A DNA stretch of 48,918 bases from Leptolyngbya sp. FACHB-8 (GCF_014695575.1 NZ_JACJOO010000090.1:1-48918); one strand, 5' to 3'. Positions 16,460-25,288 are shown, counted from the first letter of the stretch. Program-made: numbers and translations. Notes: generated from the sequence alone by a model not told the origin.

Positions 16460-17923
16460 TTAGGCCAAATGAGCTTGCACAGCTTCAGCCAATGCTGCTG
16501 TCCAATGCTCTGTTAGGGAAGCGCTGGCGGCTTCAACCATAACGCGAATCACGGGTTCAGTGCCGGAAGCCCGTACCAAAACACGGCCATTGGCACCCAT
16601 GTCAGCTTCAGCGGCAGCGATCGCCTGCTGCACCGGTTCGCACTGTTGCCAGTTGAGGCGGCGATCGCGATCCTCTACCCGCACATTTCGCAGCAATTGT
16701 GGGAAGGTCTGGAAACTCTGATCTCGCAACTCGGTGAGTGATTGTCCCGACGCTTTAACAATGGAAGCCAAATGTAATGCTGTCTGCAAGCCATCACCAG
16801 ACAACCCATAATGAGGACAGATGATGTGGCCCGACTGCTCGCCACCCAGCATGGCTCCCCGTTTCACCATTTCCGCATGAACGTACTGGTCGCCTACTGA
16901 GGTACGCACTAGAGTGCCACCCTGCTGCTGCCAGGCCCGCTCAAAGCCCAGGTTTGCCATGACCGTGGAAATAATCGTATTGCCGGGAAGTAAACCCTGC
17001 CGTTTGAGCTCCATACCCCAGAGATACAGGATGTAATCACCATCCACAACGCGGCCTTCTCCATCAACGGCGATCGCCCGATCTGCATCGCCATCAAAAG
17101 CAATGCCCAGGTCAGCCTGATGGGTCTGTACAGTAGCCTGAAGGGTTGCCAGGTGGGTAGAGCCGCAGTTGACATTGATGCGATTGCCATCAGGAACATC
17201 ATGCAGGGAAATGACCTCTGCCCCCAAGTGACGGAAGACTTCAGCACCGATTCCTGCCGCTGCGCCCCAGGCCAAATCCAGCACAATTCGCAGACCGCAG
17301 AGACTCCGCTCCGGTAAAAACGGTGTATGCAGAGCATCAATATAGGTCTGTATCAGGTCAGCGCGATGGAAGGCTTTTTCTGTAGAGCTATTCAGCCATC
17401 GGACATTAGTCGCATCGCCCTGTCGCAAATTGGCTTCAATGGTGGCCTGGATGCTGCTGCTAAGCTTCGTTCCATCCGGGCCAAAAAACTTGATACCGTT
17501 ATCTTCAGGAGGGTTATGGCTGGCAGAGATCATCACACCGCCTGCACCCTTAACGTGATGGCAGAGGTGAGCTACGACAGGGGTTGGGCACAGGCCAACG
17601 GTCCAAACTTCCCCGCCTGCTGCCATGAGACCATCGGTGAGGGCGATCGCCAGCGTCTCACTAGAGTTCCGCGAATCCCATCCTAAAATAAAGGGTCCAT
17701 CTGCATTAGCAGACAATACTTGACCTGCACAGAAACCTACTTGAAATGCCAGCGCAGGGGTGAACCAATCTCCCACACGCCCACGGATGCCGTCGGTACC
17801 AAACAGCTTGCTGGCAGGTAAGTCTAGGGATTTTCCATAGTCTATCCCTACAGCATCTAGTACCCGCTGCTTCGAAGCACTCGTATACGGTTCCGATTCT
17901 TCAAAAACAGAAGACAAAACCAT
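16460..17923 (-). CDS. glmM: Phosphoglucosamine mutase
   Basis: GlmM interconverts glucosamine-6-phosphate and glucosamine-1-phosphate for UDP-GlcNAc and peptidoglycan synthesis. The 487-aa product (ATG 17923) begins with a ~30-residue extension. Then come [14 protein letters not shown], the active-site phosphoserine loop [19 protein letters not shown], the metal-binding loop [12 protein letters not shown], the sugar loop GGEQSGHII and the phosphate loop [12 protein letters not shown]. All four catalytic motifs are intact. GTG 17941 would add six residues; ATG 17923 has a GGAG site at reasonable distance. The N-terminal extension is longer than in E. coli GlmM, as is common in cyanobacterial homologs. 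Confidence 0.95.
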   Translation of the reverse strand: MVLSSVFEESEPYTSASKQRVLDAVGIDYGKSLDLPASKLFGTDGIRGRVGDWFTPALAFQVGFCAGQVLSANADGPFILGWDSRNSSETLAIALTDGLMAAGGEVWTVGLCPTPVVAHLCHHVKGAGGVMISASHNPPEDNGIKFFGPDGTKLSSSIQATIEANLRQGDATNVRWLNSSTEKAFHRADLIQTYIDALHTPFLPERSLCGLRIVLDLAWGAAAGIGAEVFRHLGAEVISLHDVPDGNRINVNCGSTHLATLQATVQTHQADLGIAFDGDADRAIAVDGEGRVVDGDYILYLWGMELKRQGLLPGNTIISTVMANLGFERAWQQQGGTLVRTSVGDQYVHAEMVKRGAMLGGEQSGHIICPHYGLSGDGLQTALHLASIVKASGQSLTELRDQSFQTFPQLLRNVRVEDRDRRLNWQQCEPVQQAIAAAEADMGANGRVLVRASGTEPVIRVMVEAASASLTEHWTAALAEAVQAHLA

Positions 17924-18373
17924 TGATTTACCACTCCACACATCACATCAGTGGAGCATACCACTTGTTGTTTAAGAAGTCTAAATACCTATTGACACTC
18001 ACCCTGATTGTCAAAATTAAAACGTGGTATGTTCCTAAGAGGCTAATCGTATCGCTTCTCAAATAAATTAGCCTCCTTCTTTCCATAGAATTTTCATAAC
18101 CTAACGGCAAAATCCGGCTGAATTGAACGGTTCGCTCGGCGAATATTTAGGAGCGCTTGAGTACAGGCTGTAGGCCAATAAAATAAACCCTTCTTTCATT
18201 TTTGAAGTGTTAGTTTGAATGGTTGAAGGTTACTAAGCGGCTTCATCTAATTCTTATAAAACAGTATATTTACGGATTCTATACTTGCTTCAGGCGACTT
18301 CCTAAAGCTGCGTAGCGTTTTCTTTAACCACTTTTCGAGAGCTGCCCTTTAAGGCAGCTACATGACTTTAAGT
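17924..18373. other. Intergenic region upstream of glmM
   Basis: No gene is supportable. It contains TTGACA (17992-17997) and TTGTCAA (18008-18014) arranged as an inverted repeat, which may be a control site for a divergent promoter. Otherwise it is AT-rich with many stops in all frames. Confidence 0.3.
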
Positions 18374-18497
18374 AACGTCAGTTCGGGATAAGCCGAGCCG
18401 CCCATTATTGCGTGCGCGTCGCGCACGCAATAATGGGCTTTTTCGAGTGCCGCGCGAAGCGCGGCACTCGAAAAAGCCCTTAACCCGAACTGAGGTT
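18374..18497 (+). repeat. Family A element, copy 3
   Basis: A 124-bp copy, AACGTCAGTTCGGG to CCCGAACTGAGGTT, in the same orientation as copy 1. Its two hairpins have apexes GCGCGTCGCGC and GCGCGAAGCGC (18454-18460 is GCGAAGC). It is flanked by the direct repeat AAGT at 18370-18373 and 18498-18501. Confidence 0.85.
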
Positions 18498-18510
18498 AAG
18501 TAGGTGATTG

Positions 18511-18592
18511 CAATTAAACATAAGACCCGGAATGCTGTGCCACCTGCAAAGCGGGCAGCACAGCATTTAGGTCTTATGTTTAGTGACGCCTA
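18511..18592. repeat. Family D palindromic element, copy 2
   Basis: The outer stem 18515-18527 pairs with 18570-18582 and the inner stem 18531-18540 with 18558-18567. It shares AATTAAACATA and TATGTTTAGTGACGCC ends with the copy at 361, but its inner stem has a different sequence. Confidence 0.65.
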
Positions 18593-18696
18593 CTGACTTA
18601 ACTACAGAAAGTTTGTCGAGCTGACAAATGCTTTCACAGCGAGAATCTCGTTCGAGAGGTACGATTAAGCTGTAAGACAGGTAGGATTCGCAAGAT

Positions 18697-18987
18697 TTAA
18701 GGTTGTAAATACGATTCCATCGTTGCCCAGGTAATTCCCTGTTCCAAATAGCGCGGGTTTTCAGGATTATAAGGAGCGGCTAGACGGTCAATGCTGACTA
18801 TTTCACTATCGTCAGGTAAGACGGGAATATCAGGGTCAAAAGCCGTCGGTCGCATTAAGGAACTGGAGAAGCCCCGGAAAATTGCAATTTGATCCATTTC
18901 ACCCTTTATTGTGACCGTAACAAGCAATACTTCATCAGGATGTTTAATCGTATATTTCTCAAGGCGTTGACCAATTGATGAATTCAT
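18697..18987 (-). CDS. Conserved cyanobacterial protein (DUF7734-like)
   Basis: A 96-aa protein starting MNSSIGQRLEKYTIKHPDEV. The body VLLVTVTIKGEMDQIAIFRGFSSSLMRPTAFDPDIPVLPDD and the end PYNPENPRYLEQGITW form a pattern I recall as conserved in cyanobacteria and plastid-bearing eukaryotes. No reaction is known to me. It looks like a small beta-rich soluble domain with no signal peptide or cysteines. The DUF label is from memory and should be checked by profile search. The start at ATG 18987 is preceded on the minus strand by an AGAAAGAGG-type site. Confidence 0.7.
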   Translation of the reverse strand: MNSSIGQRLEKYTIKHPDEVLLVTVTIKGEMDQIAIFRGFSSSLMRPTAFDPDIPVLPDDSEIVSIDRLAAPYNPENPRYLEQGITWATMESYLQP

Positions 18988-19143
18988 CTCGTATCCTCTT
19001 TCTCCGAAGAATTACGTATTTGTCCTGAAGAGAACATCGTTATTTTATGAAGTATGGACGAGAGTAATAAGCCTTGGGAAGATTAAGAAAGGAGTCGTTG
19101 GCAAGTTGATCACCCTACTTATCATGAAGGACGATTGAGTAGT

Positions 19144-19410
19144 ATGTTTTTAGCTGAGTTTTCGTTTAATGGAACCGCAGAACTGGCTGATGAACTTCTA
19201 ATTCAGGCAACTTCTGAATTGGATGCCCGCCGTTTTGCGGAGGAGCATGCCTCCACTCTAGGTCTCGATCTTTTTTCGTTTGCTTCGGCAACTCAACAGC
19301 AAATTTGGCTCTATCAGACTTTGCACAAATTTATTCGTCTTGAGAGCTCTCAAGAGGAAACGAAATCAGCCGAATCTGTTTCATCAGAACAGCCTGTTGC
19401 TCAAGCCTAA
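19144..19410 (+). CDS. Small acidic protein of unknown function
   Basis: An 88-aa product from ATG 19144 (MFLAEFSFNGTAELADELLI). A TTG three codons earlier (19135) is an alternative better spaced from GAAGGA at about 19126. The first 65 residues look like a compact alpha/beta domain (strand, helix ATSELDARRFAEEHASTLGLD, strand). The last 25 are Ser/Glu/Gln-rich and probably unstructured. I do not recognise a family. It converges on cyAbrB with a shared terminator. Confidence 0.6.
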   Translation: MFLAEFSFNGTAELADELLIQATSELDARRFAEEHASTLGLDLFSFASATQQQIWLYQTLHKFIRLESSQEETKSAESVSSEQPVAQA

Positions 19411-19509
19411 GATGCTTATATATTTGGGTGCTCAGGGGTAGAGGCACGAGATATCGAAGGCTTTATCCTACAAATAACCGCTAAAAAATCGACTTAAAAT
19501 TTTGTCCAA

Positions 19510-19552
19510 AAAATAGGCAGGCACAGTATACAACCTGTAGCCTGCCTATTTT
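19510..19552. terminator. Bidirectional terminator
   Basis: A perfect 13-bp stem (19510-19522 with 19540-19552), extended by ACA/TGT inside, has A/T tracts on both sides. It lies between the convergent 19144 gene and cyAbrB. Confidence 0.75.
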
Positions 19553-19571
19553 GATAGGTGAGATAGAAAAC

Positions 19572-19967
19572 TTAGTTTTCCATTTCTTCACCATCTTCAT
19601 CCAGTTGCTTCAGACGAATATGCTTCCGTCCTAGAGAAATCTCAAACTCGTCTCCAGGTTGCAAGTTCATCTGCTTAGTGTAAGCAGAGCCTATCAACAG
19701 GTTTCCGTTGGATTGAACAGTAATGCGATAGCTCGCACTCCGCCCACCACGGCCATTAGAACCTGACTTTCCATCTAGTTGAATGCCTTCTGCTTCAATC
19801 AGGGCATTCAGGAACTTCATCATATTGACGCGCTCTACCCCAGCCTTGGTAGTCGTGTAATACCCACACTCTTTAGCTTTTTCCTCTTTACTGAGATGGT
19901 CAAGCTGCTTTACCTTGGCTAGCAGTGCCTCGCCTGTTAGCGGTTCGCCTTTCTTCTTTTTTGTCAT
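19572..19967 (-). CDS. cyAbrB transcriptional regulator
   Basis: A 131-aa member of the cyanobacterial AbrB-like family (Sll0359/Sll0822 in Synechocystis), global DNA-binding regulators of carbon/nitrogen balance, hydrogenase and other genes. The basic start MTKKKKGEPLTGEALLAKVK, the segment LSKEEKAKECGYYTTTKAGVERVNMMKFLNALIEAEGI and the C-terminal AbrB-type fold (SYRITVQSNGNLLIGSAYTKQMNLQPGDEFEISLGRKHIRL) all match. Unlike Bacillus AbrB, the DNA-binding fold is at the C-terminus. ATG 19967 is used; a preceding TTG codon is unlikely. Cys35 lies in the position that cyAbrB2 proteins use for redox control (recalled, not verified). Confidence 0.9.
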   Translation of the reverse strand: MTKKKKGEPLTGEALLAKVKQLDHLSKEEKAKECGYYTTTKAGVERVNMMKFLNALIEAEGIQLDGKSGSNGRGGRSASYRITVQSNGNLLIGSAYTKQMNLQPGDEFEISLGRKHIRLKQLDEDGEEMEN

Positions 19968-20532
19968 CAACTTAACTCTGGGTCATTCAACTCTGAACGG
20001 CATGTAGAACACACAATCGAAATACAGTCGGAGAAACATCCGAGGTATTGCTAAATAGCAATCAGGCTGATTTCTGATTGGGTAACCTCATATTACCCCG
20101 CAGTAGTTGAATTTGTTCAAGTTTTTTCTGTCACGATTAGAGGATTTAGATAAACTTTGATATCCAGGTTTTTACAGAAAGTGGTCGATAGACGATGGGC
20201 TTTTAGGAAGACTTCGATTATCAGTAACAAAAGCTCTAGGATAATATCTTGAATGGGCTCTTATCTCCAGTGGATGGATGAATGCCGCAACCAAAAATCC
20301 ACTTTAAATTGGCTACTTACAATGCGAAAGCAGGGAGATCGTTGAACTTTGCCTTCTATCGAATTAGTTTGGTTCTTCGTGTTCTTCGCCATCAAAAAAA
20401 CTGCCCCTAAGAACAACTGACCAGTGTATTGCAGGTCAATTGAGGGGACATGTTCTTCGGGGGAACACTTAAGTCACGACCATAGTATATAGATAAACTT
20501 TCAAAAACTCACAGTTTCTTGTGTGGATAGAG

Positions 20533-20558
20533 CAGATTAGGGCGATCGCCCTAATCTG
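20533..20558. promoter_or_regulatory. 26-bp perfect palindrome upstream of the Rrf2 gene
   Basis: CAGATTAG + GGCGATCGCC + CTAATCTG forms a perfect 26-bp palindrome with the HIP1 octamer at its centre. GTGGA (20523-20527) and TCCAC (20559-20563) add partial outer symmetry. It is 144 bp before the Rrf2 start and has no loop, unlike the hairpin elements, so an operator is possible. The rest of 19968-20701 shows nothing I can call. Confidence 0.4.
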
Positions 20559-20701
20559 TCCACGGTTTTCCTAAGAAGAATATTTATTTCTTCTTACTTT
20601 GGCTGGCTACAACTACAGTAAGGTTCTATCCAGTGGGGGCTTTATACTTTATATGCCGATGTTCGGATCAAGCCTGTCTCCCACTACCAACAGTTATCCA
20701 G

Positions 20702-21145
20702 ATGAAGTTAACAACCCGTGGGCATTACAGTGTTAAAGCCCTGCTGGATTTGAGTTTACAGCCAGGTTATGGCCCTGCTTCGGTAAAGGCGATCGCCGAA
20801 CGACAGGGAATACCGGCTCCTTACCTGGAAAAACTATTAATTGAATTACGTCAGTCCAGCATTGTTATTTCCATTCGCGGATCTCAAGGGGGATATCGGT
20901 TGGCGCGATCGCCTGCCCATATTTCTCTGGGGCAAATTTTAGAGGCTGTCGGGGAAACTATTGATCCTCTCCCGCGTCATCAACCCAACGCAGAGCAGGC
21001 AGAAGACTGGGTGACGTTCGCGTTGTGGAATCGCCTTTATAAAAAGCTTCAGGAAGCACTCTACAACATTTCCCTTGAGGATCTGTACTACGATGCTCGG
21101 AGCTGGCAGGCATCTCAGGGAGCGACCACCAGCTTTGTGGTGTAG
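20702..21145 (+). CDS. Rrf2 family transcriptional regulator
   Basis: A 147-aa winged-helix regulator (MKLTTRGHYSVKALLDLSL...). The recognition region is SVKAIAERQGIPAPYLEKLLIELRQSSIVISIRGSQGGYRLAR, the classic Rrf2 helix-turn-helix plus wing. The protein has no cysteines at all, so unlike IscR or NsrR it cannot bind a Fe-S cluster through the usual three-Cys loop. It belongs with cluster-free members such as the cyanobacterial paralogs and CymR-type proteins. ATG 20702 matches the family opening; the longer frame from 20633 does not. The perfect palindrome at 20533 is a candidate autoregulatory site (inference). Confidence 0.9.
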   Translation: MKLTTRGHYSVKALLDLSLQPGYGPASVKAIAERQGIPAPYLEKLLIELRQSSIVISIRGSQGGYRLARSPAHISLGQILEAVGETIDPLPRHQPNAEQAEDWVTFALWNRLYKKLQEALYNISLEDLYYDARSWQASQGATTSFVV

Positions 21146-21163
21146 CTATTTTGGTGGTGCTAG

Positions 21164-21214
21164 GAGCTATGAAATGAGAGGTGGAACCGCGTGCCACTTC
21201 TCATTTCATAGCTC
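21164..21214. repeat. Hairpin after the Rrf2 gene
   Basis: A 21-bp stem (21164-21184 with 21194-21214, one mismatch) with a 9-nt loop lies 18 bp after the stop. There is no T run, so it fits the palindromic-element pattern. Confidence 0.6.
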
Positions 21215-21215
21215 T

Positions 21216-21335
21216 CAGCAATGAGATTTTGTTCTGTCGTGAGCCCTAAGGGGATGAGCTCTTGACTCTAAAGCCCGAAAACCGCTCCCCCCAGGCGAAC
21301 GGTTTTCGGGCTTCATTCGAAAATGAGAATTGCTG
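21216..21335. repeat. Family B element, partly decayed
   Basis: CAGCAATGAGATTTTG (21216) to AAAATGAGAATTGCTG (21335). The CCCGAAAACCG / CGGTTTTCGGG hairpin is intact; the second hairpin is decayed. A second family B copy starts 9 bp further on. Confidence 0.65.
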
Positions 21336-21344
21336 AACATGAGA

Positions 21345-21476
21345 CAGCAATTCTCAGTATGGGCCTCAAAGCCAAGAGTTCACGCCCGTAGGGCGTGAAC
21401 TCTTGGCTTTGAGGCCCGAAAACCGCGCGCCTTTAGTGCGCGGTTTTCGGGCCTGATTTCAAAATGAGAATTGCTG
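21345..21476 (-). repeat. Family B element, intact copy
   Basis: A 132-bp unit from CAGCAATTCTCAGTATG to AAAATGAGAATTGCTG with two long hairpins. It is flanked by AACATGAGA (21336-21344) and AACATAAGA (21477-21485), a 9-bp direct repeat with one difference. This is the uninterrupted form of the element at 6936-7195, in the opposite orientation. Confidence 0.8.
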
Positions 21477-21613
21477 AACATAAGAACTCAGTGTTGACGA
21501 ATAGGGCTCAATTCCGGCACAATGATATATTGTCTGTTTTCGGCTCGGATCAGGTAAGAATGCGATTCCTGAACCAGGCACGCAACCTGTACGGCCACTC
21601 ATGAGAGGGATTT

Positions 21614-21991
21614 ATGACCTACGCAATTATTGAAACGGGCGGGAAGCAGTTCCGCGTTGAGCCCGGTCGCTTCTATGATGTAGAGCGTTTGGCGGTAGAA
21701 GAGAACGGTAAAGTATCCATTGACCGTGTTCTATTTGTCGAGAACGATGGAGACATCTCCATTGGGCAACCCTGGGTTGAAGGGGCCACGGTTGAGGGTA
21801 CAGTCTTACGTCATTTGCGGGGTCGTAAGATCGTCGTCTACAAGATGCGGCCTAAGAAAAAGACTCGTAAAAAGCAGGGTCATCGCCAAGAGCTGACACG
21901 CTTGATGATTGATTCCATTAATGTAGGCGGTTCCAGCAGCCAAGCTGCGGCTAAGTCTGAGCCTACTGATACCGCTGCCGCGGCTGAATAA
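21614..21991 (+). CDS. rplU: 50S ribosomal protein L21
   Basis: A 125-aa protein that binds 23S rRNA in the large subunit. It opens [26 protein letters not shown], has [30 protein letters not shown], and ends in an Ala/Ser/Glu-rich tail of about 20 residues common in cyanobacterial L21. A GAGAGGGA site precedes the start. It is followed after 85 bp by rpmA, the usual L21-L27 operon. Confidence 0.97.
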   Translation: MTYAIIETGGKQFRVEPGRFYDVERLAVEENGKVSIDRVLFVENDGDISIGQPWVEGATVEGTVLRHLRGRKIVVYKMRPKKKTRKKQGHRQELTRLMIDSINVGGSSSQAAAKSEPTDTAAAAE

Positions 21992-22076
21992 GGCCTCACA
22001 ACAGGGCGTGTTGCTGCACGGGCGATCGCTTTTTCGCTAAAGTAAAACCAGAACCAGGATGTAACGGGTTAGCAGT

Positions 22077-22349
22077 ATGGCTCATAAGAAAGGTACAGGT
22101 AGTACACGGAACGGACGCGACTCTAATGCCAAGCGCTTAGGTGTTAAGCGTTATGGTGGTGAGGTTGTCAAAGCAGGCAATATTCTCATTCGTCAGCGCG
22201 GTACTCAAGTTCACCCCGGTGTGAATGTGGGTCGTGGTAGCGATGATACGCTCTTTGCTCTGGTTGATGGGATTGTCACCTTCGAGCGTAAGGGCAAGGA
22301 TCGCAAGAAAGTTAGCGTTTACCCAGCAGTAGCAGAAGCTTCTGCCTAA
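22077..22349 (+). CDS. rpmA: 50S ribosomal protein L27
   Basis: A 90-aa protein near the peptidyl transferase centre. The start [29 protein letters not shown] is canonical and lacks the cleavable N-terminal extension of Firmicutes L27. Also present are [22 protein letters not shown] and [20 protein letters not shown]. It is second in the rplU-rpmA operon and is followed by a hairpin and a probable terminator. Confidence 0.97.
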   Translation: MAHKKGTGSTRNGRDSNAKRLGVKRYGGEVVKAGNILIRQRGTQVHPGVNVGRGSDDTLFALVDGIVTFERKGKDRKKVSVYPAVAEASA

Positions 22350-22363
22350 GTGGTTTGTTGAAC

Positions 22364-22402
22364 GGTTAATGTTTTGTTTGTAAAACGCGCAAAACATTAA
22401 CC
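22364..22402. repeat. Hairpin after rpmA
   Basis: A perfect 13-bp stem (22364-22376 with 22390-22402) lies 14 bp past the rpmA stop and before the T-rich terminator at 22466. Confidence 0.55.
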
Positions 22403-22465
22403 TTCTCCAAGGCTTTTCTAGCGTAATCGTGTAGACGCTATAGCTCAAAGATTGCACGAATTCTT

Positions 22466-22497
22466 AGCTCGGTTTTCTACTGGAAACCGGGCTTTTT
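22466..22497 (+). terminator. Terminator of rplU-rpmA
   Basis: A 10-bp stem (22466-22475 with 22484-22493, one G-T) ends in GCTTTTTG, a standard Rho-independent layout. Confidence 0.7.
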
Positions 22498-22565
22498 GCT
22501 GGATTGCTGTTTATTGATAGCGCAATCCAAATCTATTTTTGTCCTTGGCAGGATATCTGGTTAGA

Positions 22566-22614
22566 GAAGCATAATATGCAGTACATTGCGCGGCACCGCT
22601 GCATATTATGCTTC
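22566..22614. repeat. Hairpin in the rpmA-MFS gap
   Basis: A perfect 16-bp stem (22566-22581 with 22599-22614) with a 17-nt loop. A further short stem, 22752-22759 with 22771-22778 (AAAGGCAG / CTGCCTTT), lies just before the MFS gene. No gene is visible in this gap. Confidence 0.55.
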
Positions 22615-22805
22615 TTCAACTGGGTTTGATATGAGTGAAGCACTCCACATTTCCGTTCTGTGCAAAGGATTCAGATTGCCGAACGCACTTACATGCTTCT
22701 ATAAAGCTCCATTTGGGGGATGCCCGAAGATAGGCCTTTCTTCATGATGTAAAAGGCAGAAGGAATGCTCCTGCCTTTCAAACGTTGTACGCAAGAACGC
22801 GATTC

Positions 22806-24059
22806 GTGAAAATTCTTTTAACCTTGCAGCCTCAGACTCGGCGCAACTTATTGGTGTTGTTTACGGCGGGCCTTTTGTTTTGGGCTTCGTTGGCCGCAAT
22901 GTTACCGGTGTTGCCGCTTTATCTTCAATCTATCGGTGGCAATGGGCAAGTTATTGGAATTGTGATGGGAGCTTTCGCGATTGGGCTCCTGGCTACTCGC
23001 GCCTTCCTGGCTCGCTTAGCTGACACCCGCGGGCGGAAGTTAGTGTTACTGATTGGCATTGCGACGGTAGCGATCGCTCCCTTTGGCTATGGTCTAACCG
23101 ACTCATTCTCCTGGTTAATTGCCTTACGAGCGTTTCACGGTATTAGCATTGCGGCCTTTGCGCTGGCGTTTAGTGCTCTTGTCGTAGACCTATCTCCCGT
23201 TGCAAATCGAGGGGAGGTGATTGGTTACATGAGCTTAGTGAATCCCATCGGCATGGGAATTGGGCCGGCTTTAGGAGGTTTTCTACAATCTCGTTACGGA
23301 TTCAATGCTGCGTTTTTGGCGTCAGCCTTGTTGGGAATTCTAGGATTGCTCTTTACCTTAGGGGTACGAGAGAGTGCACGTCCTGCTGGAAACACCCCAA
23401 CTCCTGGGGGCTTGCAGTTTTGGGGAATGTTGGGCGCTCCTTCAATTCGTACACCAGCCGTGGTGCTGCTGTTGATTGGTCTGTCGTTTGGCGCCCTAAC
23501 AACCTTTGTGCCGTTGTTGGTGACTGAGGTAGACGTTTCGATTAATGTGGGACTGTTCTACAGCACAGCCGCAATCGCTGGTTTTTCCAGTCGTCTGCTG
23601 GTGGGACGAGCATCCGACTACTATGGCCGTGGTCCTTTCATCTCGGGTAGCCTGATTCTCTATGCACTTGCCATGGCAACTCTATGGACAACGGATAGCG
23701 TCGCTGGATTTCTGCTGGCTGGGGTGCTGGAAGGGGCCGGAGCTGGAACGTTGATCCCGATGATGGCGGCACTAATGGCAGATCGCTCGGCTCCGGATCA
23801 ACGGGGACAAACCTTTAGTTTGGCGATGGTAGGCTTTGATTTAGGGATTGCGATCGCAGGGCCAGTGTTAGGGGCGATCGCCATCCAGACAAGTTTCCGT
23901 ACTGTGTTCGCCATTTCAGCGGGGCTTTCGCTGCTCGGGCTACTGGTATTTTTGACGTTATCTAGCAAAGACTTGCTCCACTCAGTGCGCTTTGCCCTGG
24001 GCCGAGGAAGGGATGTTTATGCCCTGGATGCGGTTCCAGTTCACTTGAGCAAGAAGTAA
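22806..24059 (+). CDS. MFS transporter
   Basis: A 417-aa (GTG 22806) or 424-aa (TTG 22785) major facilitator. Twelve hydrophobic segments are visible, with the family A-loop motif (ARLADTRGRKLVLLIG) between segments 2 and 3 and its weaker repeat GRASDYYGRGPFISG in the second half. LRAFHGISIAAFALAFSALVVD and GYMSLVNPIGMGIGPALGGFL resemble the drug/sugar efflux branch, but the substrate cannot be told. No ATG start is available before the first membrane segment; GTG 22806 places a short basic N-terminus (KILLTLQPQTRRN) before segment 1. The stop codon lies inside the hairpin at 24056-24094. Confidence 0.85.
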   Translation: MKILLTLQPQTRRNLLVLFTAGLLFWASLAAMLPVLPLYLQSIGGNGQVIGIVMGAFAIGLLATRAFLARLADTRGRKLVLLIGIATVAIAPFGYGLTDSFSWLIALRAFHGISIAAFALAFSALVVDLSPVANRGEVIGYMSLVNPIGMGIGPALGGFLQSRYGFNAAFLASALLGILGLLFTLGVRESARPAGNTPTPGGLQFWGMLGAPSIRTPAVVLLLIGLSFGALTTFVPLLVTEVDVSINVGLFYSTAAIAGFSSRLLVGRASDYYGRGPFISGSLILYALAMATLWTTDSVAGFLLAGVLEGAGAGTLIPMMAALMADRSAPDQRGQTFSLAMVGFDLGIAIAGPVLGAIAIQTSFRTVFAISAGLSLLGLLVFLTLSSKDLLHSVRFALGRGRDVYALDAVPVHLSKK

Positions 24060-24094
24060 GAGGTTCGCGGTGTAAAGCGCAGCGAACCTCTTAC
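24056..24094 (+). terminator. Hairpin overlapping the MFS stop codon
   Basis: A perfect 13-bp stem (24056-24068 with 24082-24094). The TAA stop of the MFS gene (24057-24059) is part of the left arm. Confidence 0.6.
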
Positions 24095-24114
24095 CGTTAG
24101 ATTCTGAATACAAA

Positions 24115-24140
24115 AAAGGAGCAGTTAATACTGCTCCTTT
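24115..24140 (-). terminator. Terminator of tRNA-Arg copy 1
   Basis: AAAGGAGCAG (24115-24124) pairs with CTGCTCCTTT (24131-24140). Read on the minus strand it ends in TTTTTTG directly after the tRNA. Confidence 0.85.
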
Positions 24141-24147
24141 TTATTAA

Positions 24148-24221
24148 CGGGCCAGGAGGGATTCGAACCCCCGACACCGTGGTCCGTAGCCACGTGCTCT
24201 AGTCCACTGAGCTACAAGCCC
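24148..24221 (-). tRNA. tRNA-Arg(ACG), copy 1
   Basis: A 74-nt cloverleaf on the minus strand (GGGCTTG acceptor, D arm AGCTC, anticodon stem CGTGG/CCACG with loop CTACGGA, T arm with TTCGAAT). The anticodon is ACG, normally modified to ICG, reading CGU/CGC/CGA. The 3' CCA is not encoded. Acceptor position 6-67 is a T-T mismatch in both copies. It is 195 bp from copy 2. Confidence 0.93.
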
Positions 24222-24283
24222 ATCTCACAACTTCTTACTATACCACGATTGAGATGCAATACCTAGTCCCGTAAGCCTTTAGC

Positions 24284-24355
24284 CAGCAATTCTCAGTATG
24301 GGCATCAAAGCCGAGATTTGACTCTCAGCTTTGAAGCTCAAAATGAGAATTGCTG
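24284..24355. repeat. Short family B element between the two tRNA-Arg genes
   Basis: CAGCAATTCTCAGTATG (24284) to AAAATGAGAATTGCTG (24355) contains only one of the two hairpins (AAGCCGAGA / TCTCAGCTT). AGCCTTTAG and AGCTTTTAG flank it, a near 9-bp direct repeat. Confidence 0.65.
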
Positions 24356-24382
24356 AGCTTTTAGATTAGTTTAAAGAACAAA

Positions 24383-24408
24383 AAAGGAGCAGTTAATGCT
24401 GCTCCTTT
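24383..24408 (-). terminator. Terminator of tRNA-Arg copy 2
   Basis: The same stem as at 24115: 24383-24392 with 24399-24408, part of the duplicated block, ending in T's on the minus strand. Confidence 0.85.
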
Positions 24409-24415
24409 TTATTAA

Positions 24416-24489
24416 CGGGCCAGGAGGGATTCGAACCCCCGACACCGTGGTCCGTAGCCACGTGCTCTAGTCCACTGAGCTACAAGCCC
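24416..24489 (-). tRNA. tRNA-Arg(ACG), copy 2
   Basis: Identical in sequence to copy 1, 268 bp to the right, with matching terminator and 5' flank (CATCTCAC, TTCTTACTATACCA). The flanks differ at a few positions. The block is a tandem duplication of about 140 bp that includes its own promoter-proximal and terminator sequence. The remaining 24490-24796 holds no gene. Confidence 0.93.
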
Positions 24490-24796
24490 ATCTCACGAGT
24501 TCTTACTATACCATAGTCGAGATGGTCTCTGCAAGAACCGCGCAACACATTTGTTTTTGTCATTCAAACCCAAACCGCTGCGCCTTACTAATAATAACTT
24601 GATGGGGGAACATTTTTAAGCCTGTTTTTTCGGAAAATTTTCTAAATATTTTCACATCCACTTTGGGGAGAGGCGGGCTGCGTTATATTCCGTTTCTTCG
24701 TTTCCAAGATGACAAGATCAGTCATAACGCTGAAGCCATGAATCCAGTACGGTGGAGGAAGGCGCACAGAATATCGCTCCACATGGGTAAAACGTT

Positions 24797-25288
24797 ATGA
24801 CGAATTTTTCCTCCAACTCCCTGACTCACCTGGATGCTCAGGGGCAGGCCCAGATGGTTGATGTTTCTGCAAAGGCACAGACGGTGCGAGAGGCGATCGC
24901 CTCGGGTCTTGTTCGCATGCAAAGCACAACCTTGGAAACTATCCAATCGGGCAACGCTCCTAAAGGAGATGTTCTGGGAACGGCACGGATCGCAGGCATT
25001 ATGGCAGCTAAGCAAACCTCCCAACTGATTCCCCTCTGCCATCCGCTGCCTCTGCAAAAAGTGGAAGTGCAAATTACCCCTGATTTTGATCTGCCGGGCT
25101 ATCGAATTCAGGCGACCGTCCGCACGAAAGCGGAAACGGGTGTCGAAATGGAAGCTCTAACCGCTGTTTCCATTGCGGCTCTGACCTTGTATGACATGGC
25201 AAAAGCACTGGAAAAATCGATGCAAATTGAGTCTATTCATCTCGTCAGTAAAACGGGTGGAAAATCGGGGGATTATCGAGCCGAGTGA
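24797..25288 (+). CDS. moaC: Cyclic pyranopterin monophosphate synthase
   Basis: MoaC converts the MoaA product into cyclic pyranopterin monophosphate in molybdenum cofactor synthesis; the enzyme is a hexamer. The 163-aa product has [25 protein letters not shown] at the start, [24 protein letters not shown] (active-site region), [30 protein letters not shown] (signature) and a [10 protein letters not shown] end with the conserved Lys and Gly residues. It is complete and family-length. No other moa genes are nearby. Confidence 0.96.
   Translation: MTNFSSNSLTHLDAQGQAQMVDVSAKAQTVREAIASGLVRMQSTTLETIQSGNAPKGDVLGTARIAGIMAAKQTSQLIPLCHPLPLQKVEVQITPDFDLPGYRIQATVRTKAETGVEMEALTAVSIAALTLYDMAKALEKSMQIESIHLVSKTGGKSGDYRAE

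Noticed and set aside
17992-18033. Strong sigma-70 promoter with TTGACA and TATGTT
   Set aside because: The spacing (30 bp, or 14 bp from TTGTCA) is outside the usual 16-18 bp, so I list it only as a possible inverted repeat.
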